The notes below the pieces were generated by a model, which was not told the origin of the DNA, did no database searches, and worked only from the letters and a program-made list of their open reading frames with translations. From Macrosoma leucophasiata (Eukaryota > Arthropoda > Insecta > Lepidoptera > Hedylidae): a stretch of DNA of 64,000 nt. The position numbers were made by a program, and so were the translations under genes. The DNA lies in the NCBI GenBank assembly GCA_036365455.1, contig JAWQUS010000008.1:15979501-16043500 (forward strand), read 5' to 3'. Shown one piece after another: positions 21,035 through 31,907 of the stretch (position 1 is the first letter of the stretch; each line of letters starts with the position of its first letter).

Positions 21035-21280
21035 AAAAGCATACGTTCACATTGACGGTAAGACTGAAGCCAATAAATGTCTTTAAAAAAAACAAAGATT
21101 TTGATGAACAAACGGTGTCACTCCCGATGCCGTTATGTTATGTCTCAATTCCGGATATTACAGAGCTATACATTACTATTACATTACCACCTGACTGAAC
21201 ACTGCCAGTAAGCAGCTAGTAGGTAGATTGGGTGATATTTATTACCCAGTGAAGCATACAGATCTCGAGCTCCGTTCGAT
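21035..21280 (+). repeat. Degenerate family R2 copy
   Basis: GTTCACATTGACGGTAAG, TTCCGGATATTACAGAGC, ACCACCTGACTGAACA and GAGCTCCG occur in R2 order. Confidence 0.55.
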
Positions 21281-21474
21281 TTTAATAATTTTCATGTATT
21301 TGTTGAGTTATGAAGAGCGACCTTAATTTGAATCTTATATTAATTATATAAGAAAGGGCTTAACTTTTCAAACCTGTTTAATGTTCATCGCCTTACACTG
21401 GCAGATATTGCGCCGAAACTTCATGGAATTAATATATAGGTATTTTACAAAAGGCATGTTATTGCATTTTGACC

Positions 21475-21560
21475 TCTGGTCGTTATGTGGGTGTCTATAG
21501 GCTGCAGTCATCACTTAATATCAATTTTATTTGAATGCCTGTTTGCCACATCTATTACAT
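21475..21560 (-). repeat. Family R2 5' fragment (minus)
   Basis: The reverse complement carries CAGGCATTCAAATAAAATTG and GATGACTGCAGCCTATAGAC of R2. Confidence 0.6.
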
Positions 21561-21862
21561 AAAAAAATAATCATTTTTATTACTGTTCAGTACCGAAGTC
21601 AGTCTGTACTTTTTTGACTGTGAAATCAAAACACACAAAACACAATTTTCCATTGATCTTCTCTTGAAGTAATTAAAGGGAGTTTTGTAGACAGTTTCCA
21701 GTTCGATTTCACAATATTGGTTTTGTACAAAGCTATCTTTTACGACGATCTCCAAGGCGACGCGATGAAGACTTGTAGCGTTTTCGTACCCATAGCCGTT
21801 GTGCTATCGTCGCAGATGATTTTCATCAAACAAACTATACAACGATTTAGATTTTGGTCTTT

Positions 21863-22085
21863 GACGACCCGGTCAGTCCAGTGGTGCGAAATCACCGTGT
21901 GCGAATCACAGGGGTCGCGGGAACGATCCCCGCACCGGAAAAATATTTGTATGGCCTACAGATATTTGTTTCGGGTCTGGGTGTTTGTGTATGTGTTGTA
22001 TGTGTACAACAGCATCTTCGACACAGGTTTTTATAATACCTAATGTGGGTGCAAATAAAGCTATGAGTGTAAGCGTATTTAATAT
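21863..22085 (+). mobile_element. tRNA-derived SINE, family B
   Basis: Head ACCCGGTCAGTCCAGTGGTG with the tRNA-like GTCGCGGGAACGATCCCCGC, then TATTTGTATGGCCTACAGAT, and end GAGTGTAAGCGTATTT. Gives the family's orientation clearly. Confidence 0.8.
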
Positions 22086-22239
22086 AAAAACATAATTTGT
22101 GAGATACTTTCTACAAAATAAGATTCGTGCAACCCTTTAAAATACGCACTAATCTCAGTAATGAATGACCTTGTCATTAAAACCATTTCCATTTCTTTAC
22201 GCCAAGCTATTTTTACATTTTTGGGAACAGAAAGTTATC

Positions 22240-22960
22240 GATGACCTAATGTGGTGTGATTATGGTGGATGAGGAAGCAATTCGTATCCTAACTCATGAA
22301 ATTTTGCCATAGTGAAGACGCAAGTGTGCAATCGTGTCTCGTTCTGGTGATAAATATTTTTTTCTTCCACAAATGAAGACGTTTTCTTTCACTGCATCTG
22401 TTCTATATTTTTGCATCACATTTCCCATATAGTTTTACCCTTTTCAAGTAATCGATGTGAACTTAACGTATACGTAAAACACCATAGCCATGACTTTGTA
22501 CACGAAAATAATCACCTACCTTTAGCGCTCATCACTTTCTTAAGCGTTTGTCTCCGAACACTCACGTACGGAATGTTATTTTATTTCTGGTATGCTTTGA
22601 TAAATCCAGGTTTCATCAACAATCACAGACCAATAATATCAAAGTACTCATCCTTTTGAAGATGACACCCGCTCATGTTTGTCAATTGTCAGAAAACGCG
22701 GCACTTATCTCGCGAAAAGCTTTTTCGTTTCCAAACGAGTCGTTATTTCTTTTTCTACTACCATTTACTATTCTATGATATCTATAATCTCAGCACTTTC
22801 CCACACTTTCTGTTCATTTACCTCGATATTGTTTTTTTTTTTTCAAGAATATCTGAAGTAGTGACCTCATTTGGTCGTTTCACTTTAACAAACATTATTT
22901 TCCGATCCCGTTTAATTTGATCTGTTCATTATTTCCGTGGGAAATTTTTAAACAGACTGG
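22240..22960 (-). pseudogene. Possible mariner transposase relic
   Basis: At 22604-22620 the minus strand reads VDETWIY, the DETW(I/V) block characteristic of mariner-family transposases. Flanking frames are broken by many stops and shifts, and TIRs were not identified. The motif alone supports a very old copy. Confidence 0.35.
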
Positions 22961-23600
22961 GTGAACAAAATGTTACTTTTAAAATATTGATAACTCCATT
23001 TCATGCCAAGGCTAGGGATACTTTTTATATGACCTTTGTTGTAAAATTGGCCAATGGTCATTTTTTCTTTTTCTATGCCAAAGTCAAAGTAACAAATCTA
23101 GATAAATACAGCCGTTGAAACAAATGTACATAATAATGTAATTAAAAAATATTATGGCATTATGTACAGTTAAAACTGCATTACTATGAAGTACGTCAGT
23201 CAACCAAACAATCCTAAAAGGTTGGTAGTAAATGCAATAACGTGGGATGGGCAGCAGCGTTCCTCGATAAAACTACCGCCAATGCGATCGCCAATCCAAG
23301 CGATGGCATTATGGCAAATTCTTCTTACGAAGTGGCTTTTATCCAACAGCTGACACTTTTCGGCTGAAATTATAATAACTGAAACGACCGAAAACAATGA
23401 TAATTAGTGCCTTTTGATACGAACCGTTCGCAGGGTTGCCGGCCTCGACTGTCCGGTAACATATGTATATACATATTCAGGACAAATTCCGAAGGTAAAT
23501 GTGGAAGCTAAATAAAGTAGGTACATGGCCATATACTTAGCCACCGGGTATCCCTTCGCAGTCTACCCGGAAACCGGTTCATGTGAAAATGTACTTATTC
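22960..23600. other. Intergenic DNA
   Basis: Open frames under 70 codons on the minus strand (23200-23397) show no family signature. Nothing else supported. Confidence 0.4.
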
Positions 23601-23605
23601 TATTC

Positions 23606-23770
23606 ACTACTAGTGGCTCGCCCCTGCTTCGCACAGGCACAACGAATGTAATACAGTTGAAATAATTTTTGAAATGCGTTCACTAGTTTTATTATGTAAA
23701 CGTTACAATAATTCATACAAAAACAAAAGTTTCCTCTTTACTCGTATAATATTAGTATAAAGTATAGACA
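23606..23770 (+). mobile_element. ACTAGTGGCTCGCCCCTGCTTCGC-type element
   Basis: Head CTACTAGTGGCTCGCCCCTG; end AT-rich TCGTATAATATTAGTATA. Typical layout of the CCCGC-headed elements. Confidence 0.55.
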
Positions 23771-25344
23771 AATAACATGATTGAACGAAAGTATTAATTT
23801 CATTACACGGACACAACACGCGTAATGTGTTTTATATCCCTAGTAGGTTAGGATCCCATTGCAGAATCATTTCGTTCATCCAGATGGGTTATTCGTCAAC
23901 TCGACACGGACGACCGGACACACGTATGTCCAGTTGGTTAAACTAGCAATTGTAATGACTTGTTATTTCGTCGTCTGGACACGACAATATTTTTACGTGT
24001 GTCCACATGGTGAAACTTAAATAAAACCACTTTTATATTTTCACCAACTGGACACTATCACTTTTTTTTGCAAAAAAGGTACAGTCATGTGCATAATCTC
24101 CTCGTTTATTACAGCCTACTTAATATTTCAAATGCTAAAGTTTGTGAGTATGGATGTTTATAAGTACTCTTTCAAGAAAAAACTACTGGATGGATTTGGA
24201 TGAAACTTTACAGTAAAGTAAAGTAGACGAAGTCGGAGCAAAATCTAGTACTACATAATGAATACATAATAAACTGACTCATATTTTTGCTGAAAAAACC
24301 TAATAGTTTTTAAATTTTTAAATAAAACAAATATGTATTATAATAACAATCAAATTGAAGTATCATTTATTAACATAAAGACACGGTTTGACTACCTATA
24401 GAAAAATAGTGAAAATAGCCAATATTCTCTAAATATACATAATAATTTAAAATGATTACTTCAAATATCACAAAAAAAGAAGTAGGTAAGTACCAACACA
24501 TAATTTAAAGAAGCAATTAGTTTTCTGTATTTATTATCAAAGCCAAAGATGTTTTGCCCTTGAAAGATACACTCCTTTTCTATACAAACTTGCAAAGCTT
24601 GTTTGCTTGTTTACTAAATACAGTTGCAATGAAGTTTGAACGAGAATTATACTCGGAGCTACATGCGGCATAAAATAATTAAATAAAATGTCACAAAAAT
24701 GATCAATAGAGCATAATTATGGCATCACAATTCTAAAATGTATAATTTTACAAATAATAGTCATTCTCCTTAACTCTGTAACAACAATACTTGTCACTTT
24801 TACATAGTATTTCAGTAATCATTGAGCTAGGCACTTGTAGGTATAACAATCATTTTAACAAGACTAAATTCATGTTGCAAAGCCTGTTTAAGATGCTTTT
24901 TAAAATCACAACCATGTATTAGTTTCTGGGTGCCACTGTGGTATTTGGCTTTCTAATTGAACAAAATAACGTTTTATAAGTTTCCACTATTTTATTGGGA
25001 AGCAGAGCATAAATAGTAAAAAATCTTTTCATGTATGATTATAACTTGATTCCTGTTACATGTTGTAGGAATAATGTTTGTACGCCCAATATCGACATGA
25101 ATCGTGAATAGTTGATGGAATTTTCTAACGCATGTTTTAAATCATCACACAAGAATCTCTTTGAATGGGCAAAAAATTCTCACATGTTGTGATGAGCAAA
25201 AACGAGAATACCGATGCGATGTACATGCTGAAACTGTTCAAATTTATCTGTATTAGCCATATTATTGAAAAACATCCACTGAACGCCTAGTGATGTGTTT
25301 CCTTTTCTACCTATACAGTTTTTTGTTTACACTTTGTATAGTTG

Positions 25345-25440
25345 AGATCATCATATCAGCCGTAATATGTCAACTGCTGGACTAAAGCCTCCCCATAAGG
25401 AGATGATGGGATACTACCGCGCCATTGGAATGGTTTGACC
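25345..25440 (-). mobile_element. RTE-type LINE 3' end fragment
   Basis: The minus strand reads GGGGAGGCTTTAGTCCAGCA and continues to a GATGATCTCA end, the usual 3' terminus of RTE-like elements seen also at 51025-51110 and 57706-57755. Confidence 0.5.
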
Positions 25441-25500
25441 GCCATTGTTCGGTTGACGGCTAGTTGGGATATTGGCAACTAAATTAAGTCCTTTGTCTTG

Positions 25501-25541
25501 AAAAATAATCTGCGTGACGCACAGTCACGCAGATTATTTTT
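25501..25541. repeat. Perfect 18-bp-arm hairpin near the right TIR
   Basis: AAAAATAATCTGCGTGAC and its exact complement flank GCACA, about 30 bp inside the right TIR. Confidence 0.85.
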
Positions 25542-25997
25542 TGACATGAATTCGGTTAAAATGTGAACGTGTGTCCAGTTGGCGAAAAGAAAATGATATT
25601 TTATTTAAGTTTCACCATGTGGATACTCGCAAAAATATTGTCGTGTCCAGACGACGAAATAACAAGTCATTACAATTTCAAGTTTTACCAACTGGACATA
25701 CGTGTGTCCAGTCGTCCGTGTCGAGTTGACGAATAACCCAATCCAGATATGCTGCAAACATAATTTTTACGCATATTTATAATCTATAGAATATAGGTGT
25801 GTCCACGGGATTGCCTATCAAAAAATAGAAGCAAATATTTTCTTAAAAAATATTTTTTCAACTTGTTTTTTCAATAAAATTACATCCACTTCACGGCAAT
25901 ATGTATAAGGACTCTGAAAAATCACGGCTGCCGTTGCTCACTTGGCCGCCCTTACATATTTTCGTTCCGCCCGATACGTCCAGAACGTACATGTATT

Positions 25998-26470
25998 AAT
26001 TATACAACATGTAACAGGAATCAAGTTATAATCATACATGAAAAGATTTTTTTATTAATTATTTAAGAAATAAGTTGTCCTCAATTTGTACGAACACTAT
26101 GCACACCCTATGCATACTTCCCCTATCTCTACCTACGGCCGCACATAAAACACGAACCTTCCCACACACGCACACTGTTGTAATGTGATCTAACCTAACC
26201 TGCGTACCCTTATTTAACACTCGCTAGTAATATAATAAAAAGCAGGTCTTAACGAGTTTTAATAAAGTTGTTGAGACTAGAATTTCATTATGGATAGACG
26301 TTAGTCTTATTTTCGTTTGTAATGACTGTTCTCCAAATGGGTGACCATAATTTCCATAATAGTAATTAATTTTGGGACAAAATATTTACATCAAAAATGC
26401 CTGACATCGATTCGGTTATAGATTCTGAACAAACAAGTTTTGGGTTGTACATTTAATCCAATTTAATACA
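25998..26470. repeat. Interspersed repeat family F, copy 1
   Basis: Collinear with 44784-45345 over several hundred bases. Shared blocks: ACAACATGTAAC, TTGTACGAACA, TATGCACACCC, ACCTGCGTACC, AAATGGGTGACCATAATTTC and TTGTACATTTA. About 50 bp at its left end occur inverted at 25021-25072. Confidence 0.75.
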
Positions 26471-26619
26471 TTTTACACGTAGAATATCAAATTAAAGCTA
26501 TTTTTTTTCTCATTATTATGATATACCGCAGCCGAATTTATTCGGCCGAATGAAAGAGTTGCTAACTGTTAAAATGAAAAATAATTAAATTAAAAATACT
26601 TGCGGCCAAATTTTGATTG

Positions 26620-26725
26620 GCCATCTAGTGGATATATATTCTCTAGATTATAAATATGCGTAAAAATTAAGTATGCAGCATATCTGAATGAACTGAATGA
26701 TTGTGCAGTGGGATTCTAACCTACA
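26620..26725 (-). repeat. Inverted paralog of the insertion site of the 23885-25740 transposon
   Basis: The minus strand reads GTAGGTTAGAATCCCA ... TTCATTCAGATATGCTG ... TTTTTACGCATATTTATAAT. This equals the left flank (23843-23884) joined to the right flank (25741-25800) of the transposon, without the insert. Confidence 0.8.
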
Positions 26726-27496
26726 GATGTTGTGTAAAACATCCCTTAGTTAGGGGACGTAACTACAGTTATCTCTCATGGCGGCGTGCGGCTGTTATAT
26801 TTCATCGTAACAAGGTCATTGGCTTGTACAAACACAACGAACCGACATACAAAAATAGGGAGAAAATTATACAGCGTTTATTATTGTTCCATGAAACATC
26901 TACAAAATGTTTTTGTGGTTCGAATGATAATACGGATGGACAAACAGTCACACTACACAGTAGTAGGCATATGCTGGATAAGATGTAAATGACTCATTTT
27001 TTAATGTTATATAAAATAGCAGTAGTAAATAATTATATTGCACTGGCTTTTGCCCGTGAGTTCGTGCGTGTACTCAAACTCAAACTCAAACTCAAAAATT
27101 CATTTAATCACTTGGAAATAATAGAATTTGCTTGTGATAGGTCAAATTACAAATATAAAATTAAAGCGAATAACAACTGATACGTTGATTAATATGTCAA
27201 AGTAAATAAATTAATAATAGTCCAAAAATACTTAATAATAAAAATAGGTATCAACAGAATGTTCCATACTCTCTTTTACAAACGGCAAGATAAGACTAAA
27301 CAAAAAAATATGGGACATTCCTTGTCATTCACTGGCAGAGTTCCAAAGCCCACATTACTGAGAAAAAACCTGCCAAAACAAAACTCAGTAGGGTCTTTTC
27401 AAAATATGTTCCTTAAAACTATTTTCACAATATGAAACTTATAACTATGTTTTACAATGTCAAGTACAATGCACATTCATTTCACAAAATTATTGT

Positions 27497-30463
27497 TTAG
27501 TCTTGTGGAGCTAGACCAGCATTTGTCCAGGCATCTCTATCCTTTAGATAGTCATCGAGTCTATAGTACGCATTTTTACATAGTGTGCGTTTAATACATG
27601 ACTTAAATTTATTATCTGTAAGTTCAAGAATGTTGGACGGAATTTTGTTATAAAACTGTATACAACATGTTAAGAAACATTTATGTGTTTTCGATAGGCG
27701 AAAACTTGGAAATACTAATTTATTTTTATTTCTGGTATTATAAGTATGTATATCATTAATTTTCTTAAATAAGTGCAAGTTTTTCCTAGCATACAATATA
27801 TTTTCATAAATATATTGGCAAGGGACCGTCATTATATTTATTTGCTTGAATAATTCTTTCAAGGAGTCACGACTATTTAAGTTATATATCGCTCTAATAG
27901 CTCTCTTTTGTAATATAAATATTGAATCAATTTCAGCTGCCCGACCCCACAACAAAATACCGTAGGACATGACACTGTGAAAGTAGCTGAAATAAACGAG
28001 TCTCGCAGTGTCGACATCCGTTAACTGTCTAATCTTCCTGACGGCATAAGCAGCAGAACTTAGACGTTTTCCTAACAGTTTAATATGAGGACCCCATTGC
28101 AATTTTGAATCAAGTGTTATACCCAAGAAGACAGCTTCACTAACAAATTGTGTTTTATCATTGTTGAAGAATATTTCCCCTTCTTTACTTTTGACATTTG
28201 GAAGAGTAAAACGAATACATTTCGTTTTTTTACTATTTAATGCAAGATTATTTACTGTAAACCAATTATGTACTTCTTGTATGGCTTTATTAATAGTATC
28301 ATAATTTGGTTCTTTTCTATTCACTTTAAAGACCAGCGAGGTATCATCGGCAAATAAAATTGTTTTAGGCTCACTGATGGGCATCAAATGGAGCAAATCA
28401 TTTATATATACTAAAAACAGAAATGGACCTAATATCGAGCCCTGTGGTACACCCATTTCTACTTTAGAGCCTGGTGATTTTACTCCGTTAACTTGTATTT
28501 TCTGTTCCCGGTTTTCTAGATATGATTTAATAAGTTGAAGGGCTTTACATCCAAGGCCATAGTGCTCAAGTTTGCACATTAACGTATTATGGTCCACGCA
28601 GTCAAATGCTTTTGAAAGGTCGCAAAAGATTCCTATAGCATCCTGCGAATCTTCCCAAGCTTCATAAATATGTTTAAGTAAAGCAACACCGGCATCAATT
28701 GTATTACAACCTTTTGTGAAACCAAATTGTTGGTGGTGTAAGATCTTATTTTTATTAAAGTGCTGCAGCAATTGATTAAGTATCACTTTCTCGAAAACTT
28801 TACTGATAACGGGAAGAACAGATACCGGCCTATAATTATTCGGGTCTTTACTATCCTCTGATTTAAATAATGGTACGACTTTGCTCAGTTTTAATAAATC
28901 CGGAAAGATTCCCTGCTCAGTACATAAATTAAAAATTGAAGATAAATAAGGCGCTACAGTACTAATAATCGATTTACACACTTTAATAGACATACCATAA
29001 ATATCTTCAGTAGCTTTGTTTTTGAGCTGATTAAATGTGGATATGATTGTTTGTGGACTAATATGACTAAACGTTAATTTAATATGACAAGGCTCTACGT
29101 TCCTTTTAAGAATGTCAATCGATATTCCAGTAGAAGAATTTAAAGGTGCCGTAATTTTGAATGGAATATTAGCAAAGTAATCTTCAAAGTGTGTAGCAAT
29201 GTCTAAATCTGAGCCTAAAATACCCTGTGGTGTCTCCAAAAGGACACGAGTTTCAGACCGCTTGTTTTTGCCCGTTTCACTATTTATTATTTTCCAGGTC
29301 GCCTTCATTTTATCGTCTGCATTTTTAATTTTATTGCTTATATAAATTGACTTTGCGTTTTTACATACACTTTTAAAAATTTTTGAATATGTAGCGACAT
29401 ACTTGTTAAAATTTGGATTTTGCATATAAGTTTTAAGACCATAAAGTTCAAATAATCGTTCCCTACTTCTTCGAATGCCATCAGTTGCCCAGTCACAAAA
29501 ACTAAATTTACACTTTGCGGTTCTTGTTCTAATTTTAAAGATATTATTAAAATGTGTATTAATAGTATAAAAAAATTGTGCATAAAAATCATTTGCACTA
29601 CTTATGTTAAAATTTTGAAAATATAATTTTTCTTTTAAAATATTATTGAAGTTATTCAATCTAACAGATGTTACTGGTCTATGTGTTTTTTCAATTTTGC
29701 TGGAAGGTTTATCTACTTCAAAAGTAATTGTCTGGCCGCTATGATCAGATGGCAAATAGTTAACAATATTTGTAGATATATATTTACATTCACAAAAGAT
29801 ATTATCTATACAAGTTGCCGAGGTTGGGCTCACTCGGGTGGGTTCCAAAAAAACATTGCGTAAGTTGAATGATTTAAATAGATTCAGTAGCCTATTGCTG
29901 TTTGAATTATTTTCTAAAATATTAATGTTAAAATCACCACATACAATTACAGACTTTCTACCTGAACATAGTTTTTTTAACAGATCTTCCATAGTGGACT
30001 CAAACATATTCAAATTCTGATAATTTGGTGGTCTATAAACGCACACTATTATATGCTTATCCAGCTCAACACAAGAAACTTCTACAATATGTTCAATCGA
30101 TAACTCAACTATGTCTTTACGTTCCCTGGATTTAATTGAGTTTTTTATCAAAATTAAAGTGCCACCATGTTGCATAACTTTTCTATTGTAACAACTAACA
30201 ACAGAATAATTCTTATAATTAATCATGATTTGGTTTTCTTTTAACCAATGTTCAGTTAAACAAACAATGTCATACTGGAATTTCTCCAGAACTAGTTCTA
30301 ATTCCAATAATTTGGAATGCAACCCTTGAATATTTTGGTGTAATACTACCAAACTGTTGACTTTATTAAAAGTGCAAATGCCAGAAGATACCGGTTTATT
30401 AGTATGTTCAATATTGGTAACTTCTTCTGTCTTAAAATCTAGTTTAAATAATTGAGAGTGCAA
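27497..30463 (-). CDS. LINE ORF2: AP endonuclease plus reverse transcriptase (988 aa)
   Basis: An intact 988-residue frame. Residues about 40-240 form an APE-type endonuclease: HQNIQGLHSKL, LTEHW, VCVYRPP, CGDFNIN, DNIF and SDHSGQ (the catalytic Asn, Glu, Asp and SDH positions are all present). Residues about 480-760 form the reverse transcriptase: VVPLFKSEDSKDPNNYRPVS, FCDLSKAFDCVDH, GVPQGSILGPFLFLVYINDL and FADD at about 704-707. The C-terminus carries VFLGITLDSKLQWGPHI and SYGILLWG, shared with the truncated copy at 54209-54868. The protein would nick target DNA and prime reverse transcription there. With no stops or frameshifts it looks recently active. It overlaps ORF1 by 25 bases. Belongs in the CR1/Jockey group; clade not resolved. 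Confidence 0.92.
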   Translation of the reverse strand: MHSQLFKLDFKTEEVTNIEHTNKPVSSGICTFNKVNSLVVLHQNIQGLHSKLLELELVLEKFQYDIVCLTEHWLKENQIMINYKNYSVVSCYNRKVMQHGGTLILIKNSIKSRERKDIVELSIEHIVEVSCVELDKHIIVCVYRPPNYQNLNMFESTMEDLLKKLCSGRKSVIVCGDFNINILENNSNSNRLLNLFKSFNLRNVFLEPTRVSPTSATCIDNIFCECKYISTNIVNYLPSDHSGQTITFEVDKPSSKIEKTHRPVTSVRLNNFNNILKEKLYFQNFNISSANDFYAQFFYTINTHFNNIFKIRTRTAKCKFSFCDWATDGIRRSRERLFELYGLKTYMQNPNFNKYVATYSKIFKSVCKNAKSIYISNKIKNADDKMKATWKIINSETGKNKRSETRVLLETPQGILGSDLDIATHFEDYFANIPFKITAPLNSSTGISIDILKRNVEPCHIKLTFSHISPQTIISTFNQLKNKATEDIYGMSIKVCKSIISTVAPYLSSIFNLCTEQGIFPDLLKLSKVVPLFKSEDSKDPNNYRPVSVLPVISKVFEKVILNQLLQHFNKNKILHHQQFGFTKGCNTIDAGVALLKHIYEAWEDSQDAIGIFCDLSKAFDCVDHNTLMCKLEHYGLGCKALQLIKSYLENREQKIQVNGVKSPGSKVEMGVPQGSILGPFLFLVYINDLLHLMPISEPKTILFADDTSLVFKVNRKEPNYDTINKAIQEVHNWFTVNNLALNSKKTKCIRFTLPNVKSKEGEIFFNNDKTQFVSEAVFLGITLDSKLQWGPHIKLLGKRLSSAAYAVRKIRQLTDVDTARLVYFSYFHSVMSYGILLWGRAAEIDSIFILQKRAIRAIYNLNSRDSLKELFKQINIMTVPCQYIYENILYARKNLHLFKKINDIHTYNTRNKNKLVFPSFRLSKTHKCFLTCCIQFYNKIPSNILELTDNKFKSCIKRTLCKNAYYRLDDYLKDRDAWTNAGLAPQD

Positions 30464-31200
30464 CCCAAGACGCCTCCGCCAACACCAGTCAGCGAGGATG
30501 TACAGTTTGTATTTCCCCCCTGAGCCAGAGAATACTCAGAGTCCCTGGTGTTGGCAGATGTCATCAGGGGTTGGATGCTATTACACTCTACGTCATTCAT
30601 AAAATTATTGGTAACACTTATGTTACTCTCTAAACTACTAATAGCATTTGCTATATTACATATAACATTGTTAATATTATAAGCTATCAGCGTAGCCAGT
30701 AATTTCCTATATTTTTTGGGAAGATACATAGTTTCCCGTGTCAATTTAAATCCACTAATAAACTTATTAGTGTCAAAATAAAATAATTTGTCACTATGAC
30801 GACAAGTCAATGTATGAATTACATTGTTCAAATAATAAATACAATTATTTTCCCTTTGTGTCAATGATTCTGAGTAGGGAAATGCACAAACCATTATATT
30901 TTTAACATTAAGATTTAATAAGGTATCAACACCATCAACAATGTCCTTTTTTTTGAGACCTAAGCTATTTCCCAACATTATTATTAAAGTTGAATCACTG
31001 TCAATTTTTGTATTCTTAATTTTATTAATTATTTGCTTATATGATTGGTCAGGGTAGCAATGATTAATTATATTGCTTGTCAAATGATCCTTTAATAAGG
31101 ATCCAAAACCTGATCCCAATCTATCTGAAAATAGCAATGTTTTATATGTGCCATCAATCTGAGTATTTGCAGATGTGTTCGGAGTAATGATTGTAGGCAC
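30439..31200 (-). CDS. LINE ORF1: SGNH/esterase-like protein (253 aa or longer)
   Basis: The frame directly upstream of and overlapping ORF2. LLFSDRLGSGFGSLL (residues 23-37) and LIIMLGNSLG resemble blocks I and III of the SGNH-hydrolase fold that CR1-group ORF1 proteins often carry. The first ATG-like start used here is GTG; the frame stays open upstream to about 31299 and includes a CSHC pair that could be part of a zinc motif. The true start is therefore missing or lies beyond a truncation. Predicted role is RNA binding or chaperoning of the retrotransposon RNP; esterase activity is unproven. Confidence 0.65.
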   Translation of the reverse strand: MPTIITPNTSANTQIDGTYKTLLFSDRLGSGFGSLLKDHLTSNIINHCYPDQSYKQIINKIKNTKIDSDSTLIIMLGNSLGLKKKDIVDGVDTLLNLNVKNIMVCAFPYSESLTQRENNCIYYLNNVIHTLTCRHSDKLFYFDTNKFISGFKLTRETMYLPKKYRKLLATLIAYNINNVICNIANAISSLESNISVTNNFMNDVECNSIQPLMTSANTRDSEYSLAQGGNTNCTSSLTGVGGGVLGCTLNYLN

Positions 31201-31579
31201 AGAAGCTTTTGGACAGTGAGAACAAGTAATTAAATTGTTCTTAGTTAATGATTCATGTACAATACCAATTCTCGTAAGCGTTTTGGGTAATTTCTCTTAG
31301 TACTTCTTCTAAATGCCCCCAGAATGCTCTCACTCGGCAAGTCGTGTACGATTTTACTTAAATATAAATTTCATTTTTTTTATTTTCATGGTAAAGGAAA
31401 ATATAACGTAAATGAAAAACCGAAACACATTATATAGTAATTAATCACTACTTGAAGACTACCCTCTATTTAGTGATTAATCAAATTATGCAATGCGGCG
31501 GTACACAACTCGGGCTCTGGAGCCTTAACACCTCACTAACCAATTCTTTGTTTACCTCATCGATCAATTGTTGACGTGT

Positions 31580-31905
31580 GCACAGTGAACAACAATGGAA
31601 CATGGCTTAAGCTGTTTAATATTTTACGTGACCACACCACGACGGAACCATTTGTCGTTAGGGCACATAGCTCTCAGGACTAACGGCCGTTGGGGCAGAA
31701 GAGTTCTCGAGTGGCGACCATGTACCGGAAAACGAAACGTAGGCAGGCCCCTCACGAGGTGGACCGACGACCTGGTGAAGGTCGCGGGCAATCGCTGGAT
31801 GAGGGCGGCTCGGGACCGTTCGTTGTGGCATTCTATGGGGGAGGCCTTTGTTCAGCCGTGGACGTGTTATGGCTGAAATGATGATGATGATGATATATAT
31901 ATATG
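31580..31905 (+). pseudogene. RTE-like LINE C-terminus fragment (family B) with (GAT)n tail
   Basis: The open stretch ends GKRNVGRPLTRWTDDLVKVA, NRWMRAARDRSLWHSM and EAFVQPWT, a standard C-terminus of insect RTE-like reverse transcriptases. It is followed directly by GAAATGATGATGATGATGAT. Truncated at the 5' side; only the last 90 codons remain. Confidence 0.8.
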
Positions 31906-31907
31906 CT

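Larger units (their letters stand above)
23885..25740. mobile_element. 1.86 kb DNA transposon with about 170-bp TIRs
   Basis: Ends TGGGTTATTCGTCAACTCGA and its inverted copy are flanked by ATCCAGA(T) on both sides (23878 and 25741), a 7-8 bp target duplication. The TIRs stay about 90% alike for some 170 bp and carry repeated GTCCAGTTGG and GGACACACG words. The interior has no long ORF, so the element is non-autonomous. It carries a minus-strand RTE 3' end (25345-25440) and a perfect hairpin (25501-25541). The TSD length fits P-element- or hAT-like transposases, but the TIRs match neither that I know. Confidence 0.8.
27060..31300 (-). mobile_element. CR1-like non-LTR retrotransposon, near complete, tail (TTTGAG)n
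   Basis: Two overlapping ORFs (31200-30439 and 30463-27497), a roughly 320-base 3' UTR, and a terminal short tandem repeat TTTGAGTTTGAG at 27071-27094. The tail of short tandem repeats in place of poly(A) is the CR1-group pattern. The same 3' end, 5'-truncated, is on the plus strand at 57612-57705. ORF1 remains open to about 31299 upstream but has no ATG there, so the 5' end is probably truncated. Confidence 0.85.

Noticed and set aside
21765..21850. Signal-peptide-like start MKTCSVFVPIAVVLSS
   Set aside because: Runs into a SINE within 35 codons with no usable donor; no support for a gene.
26701..26988. 95-codon plus-strand frame
   Set aside because: Begins inside the inverted-repeat flank, has no domain signature, and codon use is as the background.
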